A stretch of DNA of 64,000 nt from Saliniradius amylolyticus. Lineage in GTDB: Bacteria > Pseudomonadota > Gammaproteobacteria > Enterobacterales > Alteromonadaceae. Below the pieces are notes generated by a model. The model was not told where the DNA came from and ran no database searches. It saw only the letters and a program-made list of their open reading frames with translations. The DNA is taken from positions 682,001 through 746,000 of the forward strand of contig NZ_CP029347.1 of the NCBI RefSeq assembly GCF_003143555.1, written 5' to 3'. Every line of letters begins with the position of its first letter. Positions within the stretch are counted from its first letter, which is position 1. Both the position numbers and the translations under genes were made by a program. Below, in pieces: positions 15,665 to 24,314 of the stretch.

Positions 15665-18600
15665 TTAGTGTTGAATGTCCACGGCGGCCTGCATTTCTTC
15701 TTCCAGCTTGGCGCTTTCGTCGGCTCTGGGTTTGGTTAGCCGGGCCAGAGCCAGGTAAACCACCGGCGTCAGATAGAGGGTAAAGAGCACCGCCAGACCC
15801 AAGCCGCCGAAGACAACCCAGCCGATGGCATTACGAGCTTCGGCACCGGCGCCGGTGGACAAGATCAGCGGCAGACTGCCGAAGATGGTAGAGATCAAGG
15901 TCATAGCAATAGGCCGCAGGCGGATCTGAGCGGCATTTTCTACCGCTTCACGCACCGATAATCCTTTGTCTCTGAGCTGGTCGGCAAATTCCACCAAGAG
16001 GATGGCATTTTTGGCCAGCAAACCTATCAGCATCACCAGTCCAATCTGGGAATAGATATTGATGGACGTACCGGTTAAAAACAACGCAAGCAGGGCTGCG
16101 GCTATGCCGAAGGGCACAGTAATCATCACCACTACGGCACTATTGACGCTCTCAAACTGAGCGGCCAAAACCAAAAGCACAATAATAAAGGCCAGAACAT
16201 AGGTGAGCGTGACTTGCTGAGCCGTTTCCTCGTAGGCTTCTGCTTCTCCCTGGAAAATCAGGCCAACGCCGTCGGGCAGGCTTTCCTGAGCCAGGCTACG
16301 CAGTTGCTCTACCGCCTGTTCGATAGGAACATCCGCGGGGAGTTCCATATCGATCTCGATGGCGCGACGCTGGGCATGGCGTTCCAGTTCAGCCGCCACT
16401 CCTTCCTCGGAAATGGAGGCCAGGCTGGACAGGGGAATAAGATTCCCGTCCCGGGAACCGACATAGAGATTGCTCAGATCCGATGGGTCGTTCACCAGAC
16501 TGCGGTTAGCCTGCAACATGATGGGGATCGATTGGTCCCCCACATTGAGGTCGGCGATGTCATCACCATTGATGGCGGCGCGTAATGTGGTGGCAATATC
16601 GCTCAGAGGTACCTTGAGTTCCTCGGCCCGCTGGCGGTCAATATTCACTCTGAGCTGGGGCTGAGTAGGCTGGTAGGAAATATCCGGCGTGCCTAATTCG
16701 GGTAACTGTCGTTCGATTTCAGCGCTAAACTGCTTGGCCGCCTCAAAGATGCCCTCGTAGGTTTCGCCGGTCAGTGCCAACTCCAGACCGCCACCTTGCC
16801 CACGCAGGTTAAGACTATTGGAGCCAAAGGCCCGGGCCGGAGCGCCGGGGATGTCGCCCAGGGGGCCGCGGATCTCATTGATGATCTCTTGCTGGGACTT
16901 ATCCCGCTCGCTCCAGGGCTTTAACGGCACGCGAATAAACACAATGTTCGGGTCCCATTGGCCTACAACCGTATAGATTGACTCAATATTGCCGCCACCA
17001 TCGCCTTGAGCGTAGGGCAGCAGTACTTGCTCCATCTTTTGGGCCTGGCGGTCCATAAAGTTCAGGCCCACACCATCAGGCCCCCGGGCAAATACGCGTA
17101 TGTTGCCCCGATCTTCGGTGGGCAGCAGTTGATTTTCCAGTTGAGGGTAGAGACTGGCCGCGCCAATGGCCGCCACCAGACAAAGGGCGAAGCTTAGCCA
17201 GGCGTGATCCAGCACCCAGTGCAGCGAGCGTTTGTAAATCCCAAGTAGCCATTGGCCCAGGCGAGCCAAGGCCCCATTGTCCTGTTGCTTCTTCAGGGGC
17301 AAACGCGCCGTCAGAGCCGGAACGATGGACAAGGCCACAAATGAGGAGATGATCACCGCCCCGGCCAATACGCCGCCGAACTCCCGGAACAAACGTCCGG
17401 CCGTTGAAGGCAGAAAAGCGATGGGGATAAATACCGCCGCCAGTACCGCCGTGGTGGCGACCACAGCAAAAAATACTTCCCGGGTACCGATCACAGCGGC
17501 CGCGCGCGAACCGAGTCCCATGGACCGGCGGCGCTGAATGTTTTCCGACACTACGATGGCGTCATCCACGATAAGCCCGGTGGCCAGCACCAGAGCCAGT
17601 AAGGTCAGTATGTTGATGGAAAAGCCCATCAGCCAGATAACCCCGATGGCACCCATGAGTGCCACTGGAATCGATAAAGCCGGAATAATGGTAGCCCGGC
17701 CCGAGCCGATAAACAGCCATAGCGTGACGATCACCAGCAAGATGGTAAAGGCCAGCGAGGTAATCACCTGTTCCACCGAGTTACGGATAAACAGGGCGTC
17801 ATCGGAGGTGACGCGGATATCCACCTCTGGGAAGCGCTTATCCAGCAGCGACACCATGGCTAAGACTTCATCGGAAATCTCAATGGTATTGGAGCTGGCC
17901 TGGCGAATAACACCGACACCGATAACGGTTTTGCCATCCAACCGCACCATAGAACGGGCATCGGCAGGGCCAAAATACACATCGGCCACATCGCCGACAC
18001 GAATGCCCTCTTTTATCACGATGGCCTTAACCTGCTCGGCGGTTACCGAAGTCGCATCGGCGCGCACAATTAGCTGCTGATCGGTGGAGCGCAGACTGCC
18101 GGCCGGAACATCGAAGGGGGCCTGACGTAATACACCGGCCACATCGGTGACGGACAGATTGTAGCTGGTCAGTTGCAGTGGATCTAAGATGACTCGGAGA
18201 ACCCGCTCACGGTCGCCATCCAGGCGCACATCGGCCACCCCGGGAATGCTGAGAAACAGCGGCGCAATGTCCGTTTCCACCCGCTCGGTCAGGCTTTCCA
18301 AATTCAGGCTGTTGCTGGAAATGGCCAGGCTGACCACTGACTGGGCGTCGTTGTCGGCCTTAACGATGGACACCCGTTCTACCTCTTCGGGTAGCTCTCG
18401 TTGCAAGCGGGCAACCGACTCGCGGGTCTCGTTGGCGGCATCGTCGATGTTGGTTCCGGGGCGAAATTCCACCACGATGCGAGCGCTGTTCTCTTCCGAC
18501 TGGGCGCGGATCGATTTTACCCCGCTTACCCGCGCCACTGCTCCCTCGAGACGACTGGTGACTTCAGTATCAACGGTCTCCGGTGAAGCGCCGGGGAAGC

Positions 18601-18775
18601 TGGCGCTGACAGTCAGTAACGGGCGGTCCACATCTGGCAGCTCGCGCACTTCCACGCCGTTAACCGCAGCAAAGCCTGCAATGATGATCAAAAGGTTCAG
18701 CACCACGATCAGCACCGGTCGGCGGATCGACAGTGACGGCAGATCGCTGGTTTGCAGTTGTTGTTGCAGGCTCAT
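15665..18775 (-). CDS. RND-family inner-membrane efflux transporter (HAE1 type)
   Basis: 1036 residues, the standard RND length. Twelve membrane segments in the 1+5, 1+5 arrangement bracket two large periplasmic loops. Family motifs are present: SIRRPVL at the N-terminus, GASPETVDTEV, the transmembrane-4 acidic run in GLIVDDAIVVSENI that relays protons, and the C-terminal GRPIAMT-like region RLRPIAMTLIST. It exports drugs, dyes or other amphiphiles by proton antiport together with the adaptor encoded just upstream. Its ATG overlaps the adaptor stop, so the two are co-translated. No outer-membrane channel gene is adjacent, so a TolC-like partner must be encoded elsewhere. Confidence 0.95.
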   Translation of the reverse strand: MSLQQQLQTSDLPSLSIRRPVLIVVLNLLIIIAGFAAVNGVEVRELPDVDRPLLTVSASFPGASPETVDTEVTSRLEGAVARVSGVKSIRAQSEENSARIVVEFRPGTNIDDAANETRESVARLQRELPEEVERVSIVKADNDAQSVVSLAISSNSLNLESLTERVETDIAPLFLSIPGVADVRLDGDRERVLRVILDPLQLTSYNLSVTDVAGVLRQAPFDVPAGSLRSTDQQLIVRADATSVTAEQVKAIVIKEGIRVGDVADVYFGPADARSMVRLDGKTVIGVGVIRQASSNTIEISDEVLAMVSLLDKRFPEVDIRVTSDDALFIRNSVEQVITSLAFTILLVIVTLWLFIGSGRATIIPALSIPVALMGAIGVIWLMGFSINILTLLALVLATGLIVDDAIVVSENIQRRRSMGLGSRAAAVIGTREVFFAVVATTAVLAAVFIPIAFLPSTAGRLFREFGGVLAGAVIISSFVALSIVPALTARLPLKKQQDNGALARLGQWLLGIYKRSLHWVLDHAWLSFALCLVAAIGAASLYPQLENQLLPTEDRGNIRVFARGPDGVGLNFMDRQAQKMEQVLLPYAQGDGGGNIESIYTVVGQWDPNIVFIRVPLKPWSERDKSQQEIINEIRGPLGDIPGAPARAFGSNSLNLRGQGGGLELALTGETYEGIFEAAKQFSAEIERQLPELGTPDISYQPTQPQLRVNIDRQRAEELKVPLSDIATTLRAAINGDDIADLNVGDQSIPIMLQANRSLVNDPSDLSNLYVGSRDGNLIPLSSLASISEEGVAAELERHAQRRAIEIDMELPADVPIEQAVEQLRSLAQESLPDGVGLIFQGEAEAYEETAQQVTLTYVLAFIIVLLVLAAQFESVNSAVVVMITVPFGIAAALLALFLTGTSINIYSQIGLVMLIGLLAKNAILLVEFADQLRDKGLSVREAVENAAQIRLRPIAMTLISTIFGSLPLILSTGAGAEARNAIGWVVFGGLGLAVLFTLYLTPVVYLALARLTKPRADESAKLEEEMQAAVDIQH

Positions 18776-19824
18776 CAGTAATTACCCTTGCGACTGTCAT
18801 TCGCAGTAGGCTGACGATAGGCAATGGCCTGGCCTGCCCGCACGTTTTGTACGCCTTCGGTGATCAGCAGATCGTCAGCCTGCACATCAGCATCCACTAA
18901 TACCCGGCCTCGCAGGCGCTGTTTAATGTTCACATCCACTCGGTGCGCTTCGCCGTCGTCGGCCAGCCAGATATAGGCCCCTGTGGCATCCCACAGCAAT
19001 GCGGCTTCCGGAACCACGATATATCGTTCACCCTCAATACTCAGGTTGACCCGAAAGCTCATTCCGGGACGAAATGCATCGTCGGCATTGTTGAGCAGGG
19101 CACGGGCGCTAACGGTACGGGTATCGCTGTTAATTCTGGAGTCCAGTTGGACTAACCGGGCCGACATCTGCTGCTCAGGAGCATGCCAGGGGGTCATTGT
19201 TAGGCGGGGTTTCTGATTGAGCAGACCAAATGCCGATTCGGGCGCTTCAAAATTAACGTACAGGTTATTGCGCTGATCGATGGACGTAATCGCGGTATCT
19301 GGACCAATGCGGTCGCCTACCTCCACCTCAGTCAGGCCTACAACGCCATCAAAAGGGGCCCGTACACGACGGTCCTCTAAGGCTACCCGAGCCGCTTCAA
19401 CCGCGACTTGAGCCAGGTCCCGCTGGGTAATGGCATCGTCCAGTTCACTCTGAGGAATGGCACCCCGCTCGCGACTGTCAGACAGGCGTTTGACCCGGCG
19501 TTCGGCATCGCTTAGTACGATGCGCGCACGTTTGAGTGCTGCCTGTTCGACCCGGGCGTCCAGGGCCAGCAGAATATCTTCTTTTGCTACAGTCTGACCA
19601 GGCTCGAAGTTAACCGTGACCACTCGCTCGGCCACGGCAGGGTAGAGTGTCACCGACTGCAGTGCTTCGGCAGTGCCAACCACATCCACACGTTTCTGCT
19701 GTCGCTCAAAATGAATCTCCGATACCACGACCTGAGTCGGCGGACGCTGACCGCGGTCCTGGGCCAATCCGGTAAATGAAAGGGTTGTGAGTAAAGCGCA
19801 AGCTAGCCCGCGAAGGATGGGCAT
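18775..19824 (-). CDS. RND periplasmic adaptor (membrane-fusion protein)
   Basis: 349 residues from the ATG at 19824, which has AGGAC at proper distance; longer frames up to 19878 lack a ribosome site and bury the signal peptide (LRGLACALLTTLSFTGLAQ). The order is hairpin-lipoyl-barrel: VTVNFEPGQTVAKEDILL (half lipoyl), an alpha hairpin around 100-155, RRVRAPFDGVVGLTEVEVGD (second lipoyl half) and the beta-barrel region with FRPGMSFRVNLSI. It links the pump downstream to an outer-membrane channel. Unlike many adaptors it has no lipobox Cys, so it is a soluble or loosely bound periplasmic protein. Confidence 0.9.
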   Translation of the reverse strand: MPILRGLACALLTTLSFTGLAQDRGQRPPTQVVVSEIHFERQQKRVDVVGTAEALQSVTLYPAVAERVVTVNFEPGQTVAKEDILLALDARVEQAALKRARIVLSDAERRVKRLSDSRERGAIPQSELDDAITQRDLAQVAVEAARVALEDRRVRAPFDGVVGLTEVEVGDRIGPDTAITSIDQRNNLYVNFEAPESAFGLLNQKPRLTMTPWHAPEQQMSARLVQLDSRINSDTRTVSARALLNNADDAFRPGMSFRVNLSIEGERYIVVPEAALLWDATGAYIWLADDGEAHRVDVNIKQRLRGRVLVDADVQADDLLITEGVQNVRAGQAIAYRQPTANDSRKGNY

Positions 19825-20029
19825 TGATAGTCCTGAATTCATATTTATTGGTGGCTTCGAATACGTTGATAAAGGCACAGGCGATCAGTGTAAGTGAGCC
19901 AGCATCCAGGCCGGAATCGTTAAGATTATGATCGCATTGAATGATTTGACCATACACTATACTAAGTGAATGAAACGGAGGCACGGCATTGAACGTTTTT
20001 TACCTGCCGCCGAACGAATTGGAGTGTTT

Positions 20030-20776
20030 ATGAAGAAAGGGTTAACGATCTTGTTGGTGTTGGCGGTGGTCGTGGCGTCAGCGGTCTGGCTGAGTCAAAG
20101 CGTTCCTTCAGCGCCGGACTTCACGCAGTACGAAGCCGGAGAGGAGCGCAAGCAGGTTTTCTTCAACTATTTTCTGCCGTTGGTGCGCGAGCACAATGCC
20201 ACCATTCGTGAGCGCCGTAGTCAGATTCAACAATGGGCCGACAGCCAGGAGCTTAGCTGGTGGGATGAGCGCACCTTGAATGAATGGCTTGAGATGTACC
20301 GGGTAGAGGATTTTGACCCTGAACAGCCCGATGACTGGCAGCGCTTGCTGCGCAAGGTCGATATCGTGCCCCCGTCTTTGGCGTTGGCGCAGGCGGCTAA
20401 TGAGAGTGCCTGGGGGACTTCCCGCTTCGCTCGCAAGGCCAATAATTACTACGGCCAATGGTGTTTTAGTGATGGCTGCGGCCTGGTGCCGCAAAGTCGT
20501 GATGCAGGCGCCAATCACGAAGTGGCAGCGTTCGACTCGCCGCAACAGTCGGTGCAGCGTTACATGCTCAATCTCAATCGTCATCACGCCTATCAGGAGT
20601 TACGCCAAATACGCGCGCAATTGAGAGCCAAGGACAAACCCATAACTGGGCTGGTGCTGGCCGAAGGGTTACAAAGTTACTCTGAGCGGGGCCAGGAATA
20701 CATCGACGAGTTACGTTCCATGATCCGTTATAACGAACTGGATGAGTATGATCATCAAAACTTAGCGGCCCGATAG
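20030..20776 (+). CDS. Bax-like glucosaminidase-domain protein
   Basis: 248 residues from the ATG at 20030 (GGAGTG before it); an in-frame start at 19970 adds 20 non-conserved residues. One N-terminal membrane segment (LTILLVLAVVVASAVWL) directs it to the periplasm. The C-terminal part is a glucosaminidase domain as in E. coli Bax: PPSLALAQAANESAWGTSRFA carries the catalytic Glu, followed by NNYYGQWCF and the late SYSERGQEYIDELRSMI. Family members cut glycan strands of peptidoglycan. The bax symbol is avoided because only the domain, not orthology, is shown. Confidence 0.8.
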   Translation: MKKGLTILLVLAVVVASAVWLSQSVPSAPDFTQYEAGEERKQVFFNYFLPLVREHNATIRERRSQIQQWADSQELSWWDERTLNEWLEMYRVEDFDPEQPDDWQRLLRKVDIVPPSLALAQAANESAWGTSRFARKANNYYGQWCFSDGCGLVPQSRDAGANHEVAAFDSPQQSVQRYMLNLNRHHAYQELRQIRAQLRAKDKPITGLVLAEGLQSYSERGQEYIDELRSMIRYNELDEYDHQNLAAR

Positions 20777-20862
20777 GTTATAACCACTGAAAATCAGTTA
20801 GTTGGTATCGATCCTCGACTGTGATAAATGTTAAGGAACACACAACACAGCAGGACAATACA

Positions 20863-22089
20863 ATGAAAAAATGGTTAACAGGTTTCTTGATGCTGGTGGC
20901 AAGTGCCGCCAGTGGAGCTTCTGATAAAGGCAGTCTGGTGATTGCCGGGGGCGCTATCAGTAGCAACAGCGTTGATATCCTCACCACCTTTGCCGATCTG
21001 GCGGGCGGCACAGACGCACGCATCGGAGTGGTACCCGCAGCGACCAGCTCAGTGGACAAGCAGTTTAAGCTGTTAGAGCAGATTTTCAGCGCTCACGGGG
21101 TTCCTGTTGAGCAAGTGGTATTGCTGCCACTGGCGGTGAAAGACGACAAAGACACCGAGGTGGATGAGTCCAGTTGGAAGCACAACGCAAAAGACCGGCA
21201 ACTGGCTGATGCTATTGCTGAACTGAGCGCCATCTGGTTTATCGGTGGTGACCAGACTCTGATTACCCAGTCACTGCTTAATGAGGATGGTTCGGATACG
21301 CCGGTGCTTAAAGCCATGCGCACACTCTACGCCAATGGCGGCACTTTAGGGGGAACCAGTGCTGGAGCGGCGATTATGTCTCAGCTGATGATCGCCGGTG
21401 GTAATAGCCAGGGCGCCTTATTTGAGGGCTTTAAACAAGACTTCAGTAGCATGAATGAACAGGAGTATGGCCCTGTAGTGACCTCCAGAGGTTTGGGCTT
21501 TTTCACTAATGGCGTCATCGACCAGCACTTCGATCGCAAGGCTCGCCTGGGCCGTTTGATTGTCACCCTGCTAAACGATGATGCGAACATTGGCTACGGC
21601 GTCGATGAAGGCTCTGCCATGGTGGTTTCGGGCAATGGCTTTCAGGTTATCGGTGAAAGCGGCGTGACTGTGGTAGACACCCGAGACGTGTCCGACTTTA
21701 AACAGGGACGCTACCCCCTGAGTGTGAAAGGCATCCGTCTGAGCTTTGTTCAGTCCGGTGACAGCTATGACATGGCTGCGCATCAATACTATCCCAGAGA
21801 CGGCGCCGCCGAGGTGGTGGGCAATGAATATTTTGATGTTCCGGCCCAGCACATTGCCGGCATTCTGAATGCCAACCGGGATCTGGACCAGTTTATCGGT
21901 TATAACCTGCTGGATAATCAGGCCACCGATACCGTTCACTCCTGGGTCAGGCAAAACGCTCAGGCCAAAATCAACCTGATCTTTACTCAGGATGCGCAAA
22001 GCCAGGGCTATTGGAGTCAGGATTTGACTGCCGACGTGTACAGTTTTACCAATGTCCGCCTGGATATTGTGCCGATGAAGGGTAATTAA
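20863..22089 (+). CDS. cyanophycinase-like S51 serine peptidase, exported
   Basis: 408 residues from the ATG at 20863 (AGGAC before it). A signal peptide (MKKWLTGFLMLVASAASGAS) is followed by an S51 peptidase domain: SLVIAGGAIS, IGVVPAATSS, AIWFIGGDQTL and the nucleophile elbow GGTSAGAA (Ser166), which fits cyanophycinase. Cyanophycinases cut the Asp backbone side chains of cyanophycin to give beta-Asp-Arg dipeptides. Exported forms in non-producing bacteria feed on environmental polymer. A 150-residue C-terminal extension of unknown function follows. A ligand-gated channel gene starts 18 bases later. A general isoaspartyl or other dipeptidase role is possible. Confidence 0.8.
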   Translation: MKKWLTGFLMLVASAASGASDKGSLVIAGGAISSNSVDILTTFADLAGGTDARIGVVPAATSSVDKQFKLLEQIFSAHGVPVEQVVLLPLAVKDDKDTEVDESSWKHNAKDRQLADAIAELSAIWFIGGDQTLITQSLLNEDGSDTPVLKAMRTLYANGGTLGGTSAGAAIMSQLMIAGGNSQGALFEGFKQDFSSMNEQEYGPVVTSRGLGFFTNGVIDQHFDRKARLGRLIVTLLNDDANIGYGVDEGSAMVVSGNGFQVIGESGVTVVDTRDVSDFKQGRYPLSVKGIRLSFVQSGDSYDMAAHQYYPRDGAAEVVGNEYFDVPAQHIAGILNANRDLDQFIGYNLLDNQATDTVHSWVRQNAQAKINLIFTQDAQSQGYWSQDLTADVYSFTNVRLDIVPMKGN

Positions 22090-22107
22090 CCAAACAGGAT
22101 GAGCATT

Positions 22108-23178
22108 ATGAAGCAAGCGATTCAATGGGTACTGGCACTAGTGTGCCTCAGTCTGAGCCTGTCTTCTCAGGCGCAGACTGAAGAATTAGTGATCGGCACT
22201 AAGGTGGCTCCCCCGTTTGTTATTAAGGATGATAATGGCGATCTCAGTGGTATCAGTATTGAGTTGTGGCAGCAGGCGGCGACCGAGCTGGGACTAAAAT
22301 ATCGCTTCGAAGAAACGGATCTGGAAGGCTTGCTTGATGGTCTGAAACAAGGTCGTTTCGATGCCTCGGTTGCTGCGCTGACGGTGAATGCTAAGCGTGA
22401 GGCCGAGGTGGATTTTACCCATCCGTTCTATACCACAGGTCTGGCAATTGCGGTGCCTAAGGGCGACAGTGCGGCACTGGCAGCGGTGAAGGGACTGTTC
22501 TCCTGGGAGTTCTTCGCTGCCCTGGGCGGGCTCTGCGGACTCTTGTTATTGGTGGGCTTCATTCTGTGGTTGTTTGAGCGCAAAAAGAATACGGAGATGT
22601 TTGGTGGCTCGGCTGCCGAGGGGATCGGCGCCAGCTTCTGGTGGGCGGCTGTCACCATGACGACAGTCGGCTACGGTGATAAAGCGCCGACCACTTTAGG
22701 GGGGCGAATCGTTGGTTTTATATGGATGTTTGCTGCTATCATTCTGATCAGTAGTTTTACCGCCGCGATAGCGACCAGTCTGACGGTCAGTAAACTGGAA
22801 ACCTCGGTACAAGGGGTGAAAGACTTACCCAATGTCAAAGTGGTAACCCTGGCGAATTCGGCCAGTGCTCACTATCTGGAGCGAAAGGGGGTGGGGCATG
22901 TTCGGCGTAGTAGCCTGGACGAAGCGTTAACCCCCATGACTCAGGGGCAGTTCGATGCTCTGGTTTACGATAAACCGATCCTCCAGTATGTGACGAAAGA
23001 ACACTATCCCGGACAGGTTCAGATTCTGCCGGAGGTCATTGAGCGTCAGGACTACGCCATCGCGTTGCCGGAAAAGAGCCTGCTTCGTGAACCCCTGAAT
23101 TACAAGCTACTGGAAATCATTGCAAGGGACGACTGGCAAGTCACCTTGCAACGCTACCTGGGGGATGACGCCCGTTAA
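22108..23178 (+). CDS. prokaryotic ionotropic glutamate receptor-like K+ channel (GluR0 type)
   Basis: 356 residues from the ATG at 22108, which has AGGATG seven bases upstream. After a signal peptide (to QAQ, residue 23), a family 3 ligand-binding lobe runs to about 118 (with the ligand-type Arg in TVNAKREAEVDF). Then come M1 (about 134-155), a pore loop with the K+ selectivity filter TVGYGD (186-191), M2 (about 201-225) and the second lobe to 340. This split layout is that of GluR0, where an amino acid opens a K+ pore. It follows the cyanophycinase-like gene by 18 bases, presumably as one transcript. The ligand is unknown; Asp, Arg or the dipeptide are attractive guesses. Confidence 0.85.
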   Translation: MKQAIQWVLALVCLSLSLSSQAQTEELVIGTKVAPPFVIKDDNGDLSGISIELWQQAATELGLKYRFEETDLEGLLDGLKQGRFDASVAALTVNAKREAEVDFTHPFYTTGLAIAVPKGDSAALAAVKGLFSWEFFAALGGLCGLLLLVGFILWLFERKKNTEMFGGSAAEGIGASFWWAAVTMTTVGYGDKAPTTLGGRIVGFIWMFAAIILISSFTAAIATSLTVSKLETSVQGVKDLPNVKVVTLANSASAHYLERKGVGHVRRSSLDEALTPMTQGQFDALVYDKPILQYVTKEHYPGQVQILPEVIERQDYAIALPEKSLLREPLNYKLLEIIARDDWQVTLQRYLGDDAR

Positions 23179-23194
23179 CCCCCGTTGTGCTCTA

Positions 23195-23218
23195 AGGCGC
23201 ACCGCTTGTAGTGCGCCG
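23195..23218. terminator. hairpin between convergent genes
   Basis: GGCGCAC (23196-23202) and GTGCGCC (23211-23217) with an eight-base loop sit between the channel gene and the convergent quinone reductase. There is no T run, so it may be a weak or Rho-assisted terminator. Confidence 0.4.
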
Positions 23219-23224
23219 CTCCCA

Positions 23225-23824
23225 TCAGGCGAATGCCTTTAAGTGAGCATCGAAGCGTTCCAGGTCACTCTGAATATTAGGGTTTTTAAGCACATCAAAA
23301 CTGGCAAAGGTGGGCAGAGCTGTCATACCGAAAAAGCGTAAATTCATATGCATCGGAAAAAATAGATCGTCTACGCTCTTACCCTCAAACAGGTACTGGT
23401 CTTTATCATCAAACGCTTCTTTCGGGGCGTTAAACGTCAGGGACAACATGTATCGAGTCGATGTTTGAGTGCCTCCTGAGCCATATTGGGCTTGAGGCGC
23501 CTGGCGGCTGCGTCCATCACCATTGCACAGTTCACCGCCCATTCCTGCGGTGTAGACTTCATCCATATATTTTTTAAAGAGCCAGGGCACCCCCATCCAG
23601 TTTACCGGCATCTGAATTAAGATCAGGTCGGCCCACTCGTGCAGTGCCAGTTGCTGCTCTATATCAAAGGGTTGCTCCATATAGTCCTGAAGGTGGACGT
23701 AACGCGTTTCTTTTTGCTGCGCAGCGAAATAGCTCATGGCCCTATCGGCAAAGCTCTGGTTTAACGTGCCTTCCGAAAAGCCGGGATAGACCTGGTGAGC
23801 ATTAATGATCAGTACGTTTTGCAT
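23225..23824 (-). CDS. mdaB: MdaB-type NAD(P)H:quinone oxidoreductase
   Basis: 199 residues, flavodoxin-like. Motifs match E. coli MdaB in order: VLIINAHQ at the start, [22 protein letters not shown], the YGSGG segment, [14 protein letters not shown] and [14 protein letters not shown] near the end. MdaB reduces quinones by two electrons with FAD and NADPH, in the cytosol. The gene is divergent from an HxlR regulator, with a Kef-type antiporter next in line; KefF/KefG, the ancillary proteins of Kef antiporters, belong to the same superfamily, so it could also serve that role. AGAGG precedes the ATG. Confidence 0.85.
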   Translation of the reverse strand: MQNVLIINAHQVYPGFSEGTLNQSFADRAMSYFAAQQKETRYVHLQDYMEQPFDIEQQLALHEWADLILIQMPVNWMGVPWLFKKYMDEVYTAGMGGELCNGDGRSRQAPQAQYGSGGTQTSTRYMLSLTFNAPKEAFDDKDQYLFEGKSVDDLFFPMHMNLRFFGMTALPTFASFDVLKNPNIQSDLERFDAHLKAFA

Positions 23825-23875
23825 GATGACCTCTGGTTAACAATAAACAACAGGTGGAGAATGATCGCGATTAAA

Positions 23876-23908
23876 GTTACAATAATCAACCAGTTTACTT
23901 TTTGTAAC
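23876..23908. promoter_or_regulatory. candidate HxlR operator between mdaB-like gene and regulator
   Basis: An inverted repeat GTTACAA (23876-23882) and TTGTAAC (23902-23908) with a 19-base spacer lies in the 124-base divergent gap. Its symmetry and place fit a site for the adjacent dimeric regulator. This is inference; no promoter hexamers are certain. Confidence 0.35.
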
Positions 23909-23948
23909 CTTGCGGTCTAATCAGTAACTAACTGAATATTTTGGGTTT

Positions 23949-24278
23949 ATGATGAGTGATAAAAAAATCCCCGTTTGCACAGAGCCTTGTCCTATCGAGC
24001 GCGGAATGCGGGTGATCGGGGGCAAGTGGAAAGGTTCTATTCTTTGGCATTTGCAGGATGGGCCCGTGCGCTTCAACGAACTGTCGCGACAATTGGGTGG
24101 TGCCAGCAAAAAGATGCTGGTACAACGGTTAACAGAGATGGAGCAGCAAGGCCTGGTAAAGCGAGAGGTCATCAGCGAGAGGCCCATTGCGGTGACCTAT
24201 GAGATCACGGGTTTTGGCCGAACGGCTCTGGGAGTGCTTGAGCAATTAAAGGACTGGGCAATTGAATACGATATTTAG
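23949..24278 (+). CDS. HxlR-family winged-helix transcriptional regulator
   Basis: 109 residues. The HxlR pattern is clear: an N-terminal Cys-containing VCTEPCPIERGMRVIGGKWKGSILWHL, the recognition region RFNELSRQLGGASKKMLVQRL and the wing LVKREVISERPIAVTYEIT. Several HxlR proteins sense quinones or aldehydes through a Cys near the N-terminus; the paired Cys here (VCTEPC) could do so. It probably controls the divergent mdaB-like gene and perhaps the antiporter 36 bases downstream. Two adjacent ATG codons (23949, 23952) are possible starts. Confidence 0.9.
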   Translation: MMSDKKIPVCTEPCPIERGMRVIGGKWKGSILWHLQDGPVRFNELSRQLGGASKKMLVQRLTEMEQQGLVKREVISERPIAVTYEITGFGRTALGVLEQLKDWAIEYDI

Positions 24279-24314
24279 ATTGGTCAGTTACGACACTTAG
24301 CAAAAGGAAACGGT

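Noticed and set aside
17538-18809. Two long plus-strand frames opposite the RND pump
   Set aside because: Ser/Thr/Arg-rich shadows of the pump gene, with no motif.
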